64,000 nucleotides of DNA from Favolaschia claudopus (Eukaryota > Basidiomycota > Agaricomycetes > Agaricales > Mycenaceae). How positions within the stretch are numbered: the stretch's first letter is position 1; each line of letters opens with the position of its first letter. The translations under genes and the position numbers were made by a program. The notes beneath the pieces were generated by a model, which was not told the DNA's origin, did not search any database, and saw only the letters and a program-made list of their open reading frames with translations. Below, one piece after another: positions 1 through 10,308 of the stretch. Location: NCBI GenBank assembly GCA_037176885.1, contig JAWWNJ010000041.1, forward strand, positions 868,001 through 932,000, in the 5' to 3' direction.

Positions 1-248
1 AAGGAGCGGTGGCTGCATGACAAACCGCACATCGGCCTGAAACAAAACTGAAATACAGCCTAATTTGGGAACGTTTCGACGAAAAGATCAAGCGAGACTC
101 ACCTAATATATAGGAAACCCGCTGCGACAAATTATTGAAGTCCATTCCCTTCACCCAAAACCCTCGACGCGTCGACCCGCACCGGCCTGTGCTTTTACCC
201 ACACCTCCCTGCCTCATCTTGCGAATTTATACAACATCCTCGCGCTCC

Positions 249-3200
249 ATGGCCCCGCCCCACAAATTCGCACTAGAAGAAAGAGAACTTTTGCTCGCTT
301 ACCTGCCCGACTTCATCAAACGGCAAGCCGAAGGGAAGCTGTCGCTCTTCTGGCCCATCTTCTTAAAAGCTTTCTTCGCGAAATTCTCGGAATATGCGCG
401 TCTTGGACTTCCGGTACCGGGCTCGAAAGACGCTCGTCGACTAACGGACGACGAGATCCAGCTTGCTGGGAAGGCAATCACCGACAAGAAAGCCGTAAGT
501 CTCGTGTTTTGTACGTGTTTGACGCGTCGATGCTGAGATTTGCCCCAGCAAATCATGAACTGGTTCCGCAATAATCGCGCGAAGCTCGTTTCCGCCAACA
601 ACAGCGGTGCCGACAGCGCTATCGCGTCTATGCTTGCCCGTATCCTCAAGCTTGGTCCTGCTAAACGTGGGCGTGCCCACCAAGCTGTCGAGGTCTTCCA
701 GAAGCGCAATCCTGAGCTAATCAAGGCAGCGCTGATCGCTGCTGGGTACGACTTGCTGAACAAAAAGAACGAGGCAGACGAAGAGGACGACTGGGCGGAC
801 GAATCAGAAGAAACCCCCGCTGCGCAACTCAAGAGAAACAAGTCGCAACGGATGCGGCTGCGTACTAAGGTCGTCCATGGACTGTGGAAGGAAGCTTCGC
901 CGGAGGAGCGGGAGGCGGTGATGGAGGACCTTGACGCCGAGAAGGCAAAGGCGCGTGAAGAGGCTCTCGCGGGGGGATCAGAGGAGGAGCTGCCCAGAAC
1001 ACCGGCGCAGAGACAAGAGTAAGCTTTTCATTTTCATCTTCAGAGATTGCGAGCTGACAAGTCTTTCTGCTAGGGGAATCGACGCGTTGGAAACCCTGTT
1101 CGCCGCGGTTCACAAAGTCATCTTCCAGGCGATGGGTTGGGTTGGGTTCACAGTCTGCGGTGGCCCTAATCCGCGCATGAATGGCGAGTTGACGTTGAAG
1201 GTGTAAGTGATCCATTGATGTTGATGACGGCGAAATTCTCACATTCACTCTCTTTCTTCTCACCACCAGTATATGCTTCGGCGAGACCGCAGAAGGCAAC
1301 GACTTTGAGGCTTGCTACCTGGACTTCAACAAGTACATCATCCAGGCATTCCAGGACTTCCTCCGCATATGTTTCTGTAAGTCGTTTGTGTGATACGTCG
1401 ATGTAACTAAACCCATGCGATTTTCAGCGCCAGACGACTGCTCGGCTTGGGCAATGCCCACGTCTGTACCGTCCGTTGCCGATGGGCGCCCGGTTCAACG
1501 TGTCGCTCCCGACGAGAGCACTGAAGAACGGCCAACTCCCGTCACAGCGACGAAGAAGTCAAAATCAAAATCAAAGTCGAAAACAAAATCCAAGACCAAG
1601 TCGAAGAAAACCGCCTCCAGCACTAACGACAACGCAAACACAGCTCCAATGCCTTCCGCTGATACTCTCGACCCCGTTTCTCCCCTCGAAAATGGAGCGT
1701 CCGAGCCGTGCGTACCTTTTTTATCTCTTACCAATATCGTATTCTTATCAGTCGTCTTCTGCAGCCCCTCAAGTCCTTCACGCGGCTTTGAAGATAGAGT
1801 TTCGGACGAGGAGGGGGACTGGATGGTGCAACGGTGCGTCTTTGATCGATTTCACAACTAAGTAGAGCTAACGAGGAGTCTTACCAGCGACGAGTCATTC
1901 GATGACGACAACATGCGCGACGACGGTCCTGAGCCTATGGCTCACGCATGGCCTGCAGGGATGACTGCGCCATTGAGTCCCGAAGCTGCCAACGCCATCG
2001 GAATCATCGAGCGCGGGGGAACTCTGAACCTCGCAACGATGGCGATCGACCCCCAGCTTCTCGACCTCGACCTCCAAGTCCCCGCTGCCCCGTCCCATTC
2101 GCCGCCGCCCACCACTACCCCATCGTGTCCACGGCCCAAACCCGCGTTTCGCCAGCCCGAAGCTGCGCCTGCCCCTGCGGCAGTCGAGTCTCTCGTCGTG
2201 GGACCCACAGTGAACGTCGAGGGGTATAATTTCCCTGTGACTGTCGCTCATACTCCAACTGCGACGTCCGCCGTTGTCGCGACAACCCCGACTGTATCCA
2301 CCGCTATCTCCATGCCAGCCACGCCCGCCACCGATGCGAGCAGCCTTTTTCCCCGCTCCGCGCTTTTCTCGGCGTTCACACCGCGTCCCCCCGCTTTATC
2401 ATCAAAACCATGGTTCCCCACGACCTCAATGTTCTCTCCCGGTCCCACCGCTGTGACGCCCGCGCCTTCGCAACCACACCAGACGTGGGCGGCGCGTCAT
2501 ATGCTTTCCATCATAGCCGACAGCGATAATGATAAAAGAACCGCCCCCAGCTCATCTCCGCCTCTTCCGCCACACAACACGACGCCCAGCTCTCCTTCTA
2601 TCACCCCCGTATCGCATGCCTCCGCTGCGGCGCTGGCTACTGTCCCCGCCGTGCCGGCAGAATCCCCTTCGACGCCGGCGCCAGTGCCGGTCATTCCTCG
2701 CTCGCGACCGGCGGTACAGACGCCAACGGCGAGCAAGAAGACCTCGGCTGCCTTGGCCCCCGAGAAGGAAGTGGCAGCTGCGCAGGCGGCAAAGGTTGCC
2801 AGCGTCAAGGAAGGCGTGAAAAAAGCAAGAGGCCGCCCGAGAAAATCGCCACTCACCGACATCACCAACCAGTTCATCGACAACGCCGAACCCACCCCCT
2901 CTTCTCCACCCAGCTCTTCCACGACGCCCGCCGCTGCCACTACCTCCACAGAGCCACCACCGACCTCTTCGCCGTCGCCGTCGTTTCCTTCCACTTCCAC
3001 CACCAACCCGTTATCTTCCGCGATCCAGCCCCCGATCGAGAACTTGACGATCGATAAGGGAACGATCAATATTTGTGTTGACCCTGGACGTTTCGGTAAT
3101 CGCCACCACGCCAAACTGGCAGCGGAGAAGGCGAAGAAGGAGGAGGCCGCCGCCGCCGCAAAGAAGAACAAGGGCTGGGTTGAGAGGGTAGTGCAGGGCG

Positions 3201-3503
3201 CCTCGGTCGTCACATTCAACGGCCCTGCGAGTGTTTCCACCACCGCCGCCCCCGCCAGAACCAGCGCCAGAGGTCGGCCGCTGAAGACGGCAAAGCGTCC
3301 CGATGGAACGGACGTGCAGGCTGTTACCAAGGGGACGAGGAAGGCGGTCGCGGCTGAGCCGTCCGTACCAGCGGCGGGGAAGAAGAGGAAGGCGGCGTCG
3401 GCGCCGACGACGACGAAACCCTCAGGGAAGAGGTGAGCTTTCTTTTTTTGTCATCTGCTCTTGCGCCGATTTCTGACGCTTCCCGCACAGACGCAAGGCA
3501 TAA
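249..3503 (+). CDS. AT-hook-containing nuclear protein, 8 exons, unknown function
   Basis: Eight exons (249-494, 549-1018, 1074-1202, 1270-1376, 1428-1707, 1765-1833, 1888-3432, 3491-3503) join in phase to a 952-residue protein, which supports the model. The start is the ATG opening MAPPHKFALEERELL; an upstream in-frame ATG at 135 precedes an atypical leader. The N-terminal 250 residues look globular and helical. A lysine/serine-rich stretch follows (about residue 370). The long last coding exon is rich in Pro, Ala, Ser and Thr and holds AT-hook cores: KKARGRPRKSP, where GRP contacts the DNA minor groove, and the weaker SARGRPLKTAK. Several basic clusters near the C-terminus could be nuclear localisation signals. 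I infer a DNA- or chromatin-associated role from the AT-hooks. I do not recognise the N-terminal domain. Confidence 0.72.
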
Positions 3504-5192
3504 AGCCAACGTCATGCGGCGCTTTTACCGTCTTCAACGACGCGCCCCCTTATTCGCTGCTCAACCAGTGCATTAGACTCAATCTACTTATTCTTCTTTC
3601 CTGTTGTCGTACTTACATGAAATTACTTATGTTGAAGTACATACTATATAAACTACATACAAAAGAGCATGTATCTATGGTATCTATGGGATTCTATGAC
3701 TATGCAGTAGCTGAAGTGTAAGTGAGAAGGACTTCGAATCAGAAGAATCGGACTTGTAAAAAAAATTGGTGACTTGAGTGATGAAATGTTTTTTCAAAAA
3801 ATACTTCGGGGTTCGAACGCAGGAATACTGCGTGATGCCATTTACTAGAGGACAACATACGTTACAAGTAGAACACAGAATAATTTCTGAGGTATGAGAT
3901 TGGAAGCAGGATATGCTGTCCATGTCCGTCACAGGGACCACGGAATTTACAAGTCCCTCATCTTCAAGAAATATTTTATTTCGACTCCTTTGATGCACAA
4001 ACACCAAACAAAAAAAGCGCAGGATGTTCATATGAGCTAAAGTTACATCAGCTACACAAATTCAAGTCGTTACGGTGAGTAAAAAGAAGGGAAATCGCGA
4101 TATTTAGTTGAGGGGAGGCGAACGGGAGAGTTTTGAAGTAAAGAAAGAAAAGTAGCGGGCAGGAAGCCGTACTAACAAGATAGAGAAACATAGGGGTAGC
4201 TCATTCATACAACTCACGGTGCAAGGGCGTCAGGAAACCGGGAAACACCAACTCTGGAGGCGCCGCCTAGCCAGGCTATGCGCGGAGGAAGCGCGGGCGG
4301 GTGCCTCTAAGATAGAGAAGGATATCAAGAAGTCGTGTGGGGCGAAAACGACGGCAATCAAGGGCGTGGAAGGCGCGAGGAGGCGGGGCGGCGGGGAGGG
4401 TGGCGGGGCGGTGCCGTGGAGCGATGTGGATAAGCAAGATAAGTACCGGATATGAGCGAAAGGTCTGCTGAGAGTCGGGGGAAGCGGTCGATACAGGGAA
4501 CCGGGCGAAAATGCACCCGTGGTGGCGGCGGAACCGCCGGGCAGCGAAAAGCGCTATATCGAACCGAGAAGCTAGTGTAGAGCAAAGAACGTGTACTCCC
4601 TAGTAATATCATGTGTCAGTGCGTATAATGGAGGCAGAGATAGGGTGGGAGGAGGCGCACCAGCAAAGAAAATGGCGGGGCAGTAATATTTAGCGGCACC
4701 CACACTACGATCGCAGTACGCAACCTGACCCCTATCCCCAACGGCTGCGAGGTGCGTTATTAGATCCCAACACAGTTGTGAAGTATCAGGGCAGCCGCCC
4801 CCGTGGAAGCGGCGATCCAGAGAGTAGAGGGTGGCCAAAGGGCAGCGTATCCGCGATATTCCGGCAGTTGTGAAGAGCCAGACGATCTAGAATGTAGACA
4901 GGGTAATGGAGGGGACTGATAGTTGTGCAGTGCTGAATTTATAGGCCGGCAGGGGCAGCAGGCGTGGAGGAGGAGGGCGGGCAATGTGGAGGGAGGAGAG
5001 TGATGGGAGTGATGGGAAGCAGTGAATTCGTAACAAGTGCAAACAAATTCCCATTTCGGAAGAGCGCTCGCGCTCGATTCGTCGGTGGCGGGAAGCAGCG
5101 GGAAGCGCGAAGAAACGGTGGGCGCGGGCGCGGGCACCGGTCGTGGGAAAAAGGCGTGTTTATATACCAGAACGACCGGTAAGTTAGAGGCA
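3504..5192. other. Intergenic stretch, no gene supported
   Basis: The first part (about 3.5-4.1 kb) is AT-rich. The part from about 4.2 to 5.15 kb is strongly purine-skewed on the plus strand. Frames here are short and compositionally biased, and I found no splice-compatible conserved protein or RNA gene. Confidence 0.5.
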
Positions 5193-6440
5193 ATGATATA
5201 TCCCACCCCTCCGCTCACTACCAATGGGCTGATGTATCAGAACGCCCTATACGGCTGGTTCACGCGCGCGTCAGGACGTCCCCTCTCAATTTCTTTGATT
5301 TGTGCCTGGAGAGTCCCTCTTCCTGATGGTTTATTGGATGTCATGGCAGCCTACCATGAACATTGGGCGCGCATTGAGCTCGCTATCTCGTCGGAGGATT
5401 TTCTCGCCTTCAATAACATTGCGGGTCCCTTTCCTTTGCTATCGACGCTGAGCATAACTATCATTGACGCGCAACCTCCGGGGCTGACACGCTTGAATGT
5501 CAACTCTATCCGGAATTCCCCCAATTTGAAGTCTTTGGAGCTTCCGACGCACACTCGTGTGCCGCATAACAAGGGGCTTACAGTATTCCCTCGCAGCTTA
5601 ACTGCCGCAGGTATAAGATTATCGTCTGCAACAGGCTCGACTGCTGTAGCTGGTGGTTCCCTCGCACCGCTGCTCAATCATTTCCCCCATCTTCTGCATC
5701 TCAGCTTGGACCTCTTTCAATTTCCCATTAGCGCACCCACCACGAGGGTAGAAGCTTACCTTGTAACTCTTCGACTGAACCTCGATCACGCCTTGGACCT
5801 CCTCTCTCTTCCGACCTTGCAGTCCTTGCATATCAGGCTCAGTTCGAGCGCCAGGCTTTGCGACTTTCTGGCCCAATCGCAATGCCATCTCACTACTCTA
5901 AGTGTCGAGATGAACACAATGATGGCGCGAATTAACCTGGCGGCGGCTCTTTCTGCAGCCCCGGGGCTCCACACACTCATCGTTGCAGTGACGGTCTCCT
6001 TTCGCTACACCGCAATACAGCATTGCGAGCCTCTTTTCGATCTCAATCTCGTGCCACGGCTCCGCAACCTCATTATCGAGGAGCGGGCTCGGTTTCCCCA
6101 TCATCACCGCTGGACGGAGCTCGTGCAGCTGCGTGCGGGCGTAGGACTTGTGTTTGCGGAGCTCTATGTGCATCCTGTTCCACCTGTGCCGAAGGCTGAG
6201 CACTGCCTCCCGCCTTCGCAAGACATACAAGCGCGGTGGGCGGTACTCGCAGCGCGTGGTATGCACCTTCGGATCTCAGCAGGAGATTATAGTTGGCCCG
6301 CAGATGTTAAGGACGCGGACCCCATTGGTGATTTAGGTATGATCATTTCTCTGAGACCAATTCGTTTGCTGATATGTGATTCAGATAATGGGTTCACTGA
6401 GCAGCGCGAATTACGGCCGTATTACTTTTCATCTTTCTGA
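5193..6440 (+). CDS. Leucine-rich, F-box-family-like protein lacking the F-box
   Basis: The single frame from the ATG at 5193 resembles the C-terminal two thirds of agaricomycete F-box/leucine-rich proteins. It has a segment like 'WFTRASGRPLSISL', followed by irregular leucine-rich repeats such as LHIRLSSSARLCDFL and LTTLSVEMNTM. In that family the N-terminus normally carries an F-box for SCF ubiquitin-ligase assembly; no F-box is visible here or just upstream. A 48-nt stretch at 6337-6384 has GT and AG borders and could be spliced without changing the frame. The gene is probably 5'-truncated, or a divergent family member without the F-box. The call rests on general repeat pattern only. Confidence 0.5.
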   Translation: MIYPTPPLTTNGLMYQNALYGWFTRASGRPLSISLICAWRVPLPDGLLDVMAAYHEHWARIELAISSEDFLAFNNIAGPFPLLSTLSITIIDAQPPGLTRLNVNSIRNSPNLKSLELPTHTRVPHNKGLTVFPRSLTAAGIRLSSATGSTAVAGGSLAPLLNHFPHLLHLSLDLFQFPISAPTTRVEAYLVTLRLNLDHALDLLSLPTLQSLHIRLSSSARLCDFLAQSQCHLTTLSVEMNTMMARINLAAALSAAPGLHTLIVAVTVSFRYTAIQHCEPLFDLNLVPRLRNLIIEERARFPHHHRWTELVQLRAGVGLVFAELYVHPVPPVPKAEHCLPPSQDIQARWAVLAARGMHLRISAGDYSWPADVKDADPIGDLGMIISLRPIRLLICDSDNGFTEQRELRPYYFSSF

Positions 6441-6854
6441 CTTCCACTCGTCGTCGTCGTTCAAATCAATGTTGTTTACAAACATGAAGATCTCGGTTTC
6501 TCCTGCGCCGTCGACTATATATTATATATGTCCACACATCGACCTCGGTTTGGATCACTCCGGTTCGACTAAAATGCTCTAGCTTTTTTCCTTCCCGGGC
6601 GGCGAGTCTGGGTCCAATCGAAATGATAGCGGTATTATCTCGTACTTATCTCACTGTCTATTGGTTCCAAGCAGACATTAAGTAGTATCGCGGGCCTGCA
6701 AGCGGGCCTGGGCAAAAAATCTCGGCCCATTCGTTTTATCGACGTATCTAGAATTCGTTCTCCATCGTTTATTGAGATGATTTCGCCATCGCGTCAAGAA
6801 CTGGGAGGAACTAAATTTATTGCTTGACAATCTCATTTCCAATGGCCCGTCTAT
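6441..6854. other. Intergenic, nothing recognised
   Basis: AT-moderate sequence between two convergent genes. No conserved frame, repeat or RNA gene was seen. Confidence 0.4.
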
Positions 6855-7352
6855 TCACATTCCTACGGCCCCACCAACTAACGTCATGCCCAACACACCG
6901 ACTACCGTGACCATGTACCACCTTGGGCGCAGGTCAAACGCTGCACCCTTGTCGGAATCCTTCAGAGGAGGCCCCGCACATACACTGGATTTATTGTACT
7001 TCTCAGCACAGTCGAGGAACGGCTGAAAGTGCTCGGTAGTAAAATTTGCGTTGTAGGGGCAGCCGCAGACTCCTTGCGCAACTGTCGTGGCGCTGCCAAC
7101 GCTGTCGCAGCAGGTGCGGAGAAAGGTGTCCGGTTCCTCGATGACGCAACCTGTGGTAAGAGGGTGAGTACATGATAGTACGGTAGTCTTGAATCCTGAC
7201 CGCGGAAAAAGCCTGGGGTTAGAATGCCGGGTGGACCAGCGCAGTTTGAGGGAAACGGCGGGAGGGATGAAGATGTTGCGCTCGCAAACGAGGACGTGGC
7301 TGAGGACAACAGGGAGGACATGGGGAGGTCTTTGAGGGAATACAGCTGCCAA
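6855..7352 (-). CDS. Small Cys-rich protein with C-terminal hydrophobic segment
   Basis: The conserved-looking core contains several cysteines, including TFLRTCCDS, VCGCPYN and FLDCAEKYN. It is followed near the C-terminus by a hydrophobic segment (WYMVTVVGVLGMTLVGGA). This layout suits a secreted or surface protein anchored by its tail, common among fungal small Cys-rich proteins. The 5' end is unclear. The straight frame opens with a weakly hydrophobic stretch. An alternative start in another frame at about 7321 could be spliced into the core around 7150-7200. I do not recognise a named family. Confidence 0.42.
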   Translation of the reverse strand: MAAVFPQRPPHVLPVVLSHVLVCERNIFIPPAVSLKLRWSTRHSNPRLFPRSGFKTTVLSCTHPLTTGCVIEEPDTFLRTCCDSVGSATTVAQGVCGCPYNANFTTEHFQPFLDCAEKYNKSSVCAGPPLKDSDKGAAFDLRPRWYMVTVVGVLGMTLVGGAVGM

Positions 7353-7808
7353 CCGCTTTCAATTTATACGTGATATGAATTCATACTGCCTTCGAATAAG
7401 TATCAAGCGAGGGAATCAATTCGGCTGCTGCAGCCCGCAAACACCGTTACATTCAATGGCCGCGAGAGTGGCAGCGGGCGCCTAGCGTCAGATGGGTACT
7501 TAATGAATGGAGGAGAAGACCCACGCCCGCCGACGTGAGGGGAGGAGACGAGAGCCCCCAAGTGCAAACGCTGACCAAATTCAGTGGGGCTCGGTGTAAA
7601 GTCAATGCCTTAAAAGGCAAGTATATGCCCAAATCGGGGCAGTCCCCGCATGTCCTCCTCGAAGTGAGATGCGAGAAATCTCGGAATGAAAAATTTGAAT
7701 GCATAGAGTCGCGAGGTCTGTGAAGCATAGCAATGATGGACGCAAAGAGAGAGTAATAAGCGTGCAGCGGTGTTCCAAGAAGTTATACAGCCAAAAGTGT
7801 CCAGACGG
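7353..7808. other. Left flank of the giant retrotransposon
   Basis: No gene supported. The sequence ends at base 7808, where the LTR begins with TGAAACGG. The five flanking bases are GACGG, which do not match the bases on the far side of the element (CCGCG). Confidence 0.4.
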
Positions 7809-9620
7809 TGAAACGGTGCGTGTAGGTGTAGGCGTGAAATATACCGAAATATAAAATCACAAAATCTAATCCAATACGACGTGTGTGTGTGTGTGTGTTC
7901 GGGGTGGCGGGAGCACGTATCGTCCCTCAGAATACTTGTGCAAGCTTCGATCAATCAAGGTCGCTACGTTTGAGCGGGACGAACTACTAGATTGTCTAGC
8001 GAGAACGTAGCGGGCAAAACGATTCGCAGCGGGAGAAGCGAAGAGTCACTCTTTCTGAGACTTCGAAATGAGAAATTCTGAGTCTAGCGGGGAGGGTCTC
8101 CGTGCCAATAGAAAAGCGTCGCCCGGTAGTGGATCGTCAACCGGTAAGAAGCTTTCTGGATGACAACCGGCGGGCAGAAGGCGCGGCTCAGCGGGACGGG
8201 GTTCTTATACGACTGGCGCGGCTCTGGCGAGAAGCGGGGCTCTTATGTCGATGGCGCGGACACTAACAGTGACCCGGGCAGTTACACCACTACGCGGCGG
8301 CGAGCTCGAACGGGGGTCTTGGTTATACCGCGGAACGGCTGGCACACGGGGCGTCGACGGCGCGGAATCAAGCACGAACGGGGGTCTTGGTTATACCGCG
8401 GAACGGCGAGAAACGGGGCTTCGTATTTCAGGAGGGCTCGGGCTCAAAGGCTGGCGGGGCTCTCAAAGTTCTGGCGGCTCGGTATGCCACAAGTCTTTCC
8501 GTATCACTCGAGTCTCTCTCAGATATCAAGTCTAGTCTCTTTCAAAGTTCAATTCAAATTCTAGAGTCCGCTACAAACTGCCCTTGTCTACGGGTAGGTA
8601 ATTGACTGAGTAACAAAAAGTACACCGGGAGATTAAATACATGCAGCGGGAGCAGAAACAACCAAATAAAATCATGATGAGAGAGTGTCCAAGTTTGATG
8701 CCGCGCCCGCTGGGAACCAATGGTATATTCAGGATTGCGAGTCGTGAGTGAAAAGACTGCCTCCCGGAGAAAGTCCATGCGGGCGGGTGGGTATTGCGCC
8801 TTATTGCAGTGCAATGGCGTGCTGGTTGCCATGTCCCCGGGAGGGGACACGAAATTCTTCCTTCATAATATGGTCTTGCCGCTGGTCGAGCTGAAGTCGA
8901 AAAGGCTTCCCGCTGAGTAGTTAGTCAACGGCTCGACAGCGGTCAAGTTCGTCTCGTCTTCTATCTTCAGAACAGTCTAAGTTCCAGGGAGAATAGGGAG
9001 AGCCGAGTCGCGTTAGCGGCTCGCCACTCGCCGTTCGGGTTGTCCGCAATCAGCGGGAAATGCCCCCGGCAACTCGCCATGTCCTTCTCATCATTCTGAC
9101 AGAGCCGTTGGCTGGATAGCCGCTGGCTCCGCGGTGCTCCCGCTGGCAGTCGGTTAAGTCCCGGCTGTCCGTAATCAGCCGGCGTGCTCGGGTAGAGCCT
9201 GCCGGTGATCCTGTTCGTCGGTAGAGTGGTGGCCGTCCTGAGTTCGAAGTTGAACTCAGTATGGTCCCCCGCTAGATCTTCTTCATGTTGGTCGGCGGGT
9301 GAGCGCCTAACCTCAGGGAGGTTGGTAGTTCCTCTTAGTCGCCTCCAGCACCTCGAGATAGTAGTTTCCCACTAAGTCTCTTGGCCCGGCAGTTTAGAAA
9401 TAGTCAGCGGCAGAGTCTCGCACCCATGTTTAGGGAAACGTCGCTAAGCCGCCGCTACCCGTTAGTGTCCCGCCAGCTTGTCGGCTATCCACAGCAATAA
9501 GATACTGCCCGCGAGGACGGGCATATCTTCTATTATCCTAACCTCACTTCTCCCGCTGATAGGTCTCAAAAATCGATAAATTCCGGGCATTTCATGCCTA
9601 GCCGCTGAGCGGCCCTATCA
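7809..9620 (-). repeat. 3' LTR of the giant Ty3-like element
   Basis: 1,812-bp repeat with TG/CA ends matching 30586-32398. Its inner edge at 9620 abuts the polypurine tract, which identifies it as the downstream LTR. It includes a (GT)n run near 7880-7898. Confidence 0.9.
8307..8407. repeat. Tandem repeat inside the LTR
   Basis: A 33-bp unit (8307-8339) recurs at 8375-8407 with identical sequence and a 68-bp period. Weaker relatives lie just upstream (8190-8260). The copy in the right LTR (about 31084-31184) has a few substitutions in the second unit. Such arrays in LTRs can act as promoter elements; that role is only inferred. Confidence 0.7.
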
Positions 9621-9656
9621 TCTCCCCCTTTCTAGATTTCAACTCTCCCGAGTTGA
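9621..9656 (-). promoter_or_regulatory. Polypurine tract and adjoining hairpin at the 3' LTR
   Basis: On the minus strand a GAAAGGGGGAGA tract (9621-9632) directly abuts the LTR, as needed for plus-strand DNA priming. Bases 9639-9656 form a perfect 7-bp stem with a 4-base loop (GGGA in the genomic RNA sense, a GNRA-type loop). Both are duplicated at 17167-17203. Confidence 0.75.
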
Positions 9657-10308
9657 CGACTTAGGATCGCCCGCTAGAGATCTTATCCATCTTCCCGGGG
9701 AAGGGGACTTCAAGACAAACTTCTGTCTTGGAATAATTTTAGATAACGAACGGGCCGCCAGTGAGGCCCGGTTCCCGCTCGTCCCCTTTGGTATTTCATG
9801 AGAGAAAAACCTTAACGAAGGACTCGTGGCGACCTAATTTTAGATCCCACTCTACCTCCGCTGACAGTTTCTGGACTCAACTCCTCGCCGCGGCCGGCGA
9901 TGCCGTCATTTTCATTATGAGGCGTCATTCCTGCCTTTTTCGGAAGTACATCAAATTAGAGAAGCGCTCGAATCAAACTCTAACCCTGCGCTCTCTAAAG
10001 CCGTCCTATTCATCCGCAGTTTGGAATGTTTGGGATCAAAGAAGCCGCGGGGCCCCCCCGCTTCTTCATTCAAATGTTTTCTCGGAATGGCTCTCGAGAA
10101 TCCCATCAAACATTCAAACTCCGACTCCTCAGGGTATAAAGAGTCGAGAGGTTTCTGGGTGGATTCCCCACCGATTCCCTGATTGGGTACCCCCTTGCCC
10201 TCTCATCCCTTCATTCGTTCCTTCTGTCTTTCGCCCGCCGACTGGATTTCTGGCGCGTTGCACCGGGGAGCTCTTCTTCACTCATTCCTTGACGCTACAC
10301 CCACGGCA
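9621..10308 (+). promoter_or_regulatory. Upstream region of the first antisense cargo gene, with TATA box
   Basis: Between the PPT and the first cargo ATG there is no gene. A TATAAA at 10135-10140 in GGGTATAAAGAG lies 169 nt before the ATG at 10309, suggesting that the cargo gene has its own plus-strand promoter. Confidence 0.5.

Noticed and set aside
2497..3330. 277-codon minus-strand frame
   Set aside because: Exact antisense shadow of the low-complexity last exon of the AT-hook gene.
4760..5224. 154-codon minus-strand frame
   Set aside because: Composition follows the purine-skewed stretch; no conserved segment.
7880..7898. (GT)n run as a possible regulatory Z-DNA element
   Set aside because: A short microsatellite present in both LTRs; no evidence of function.
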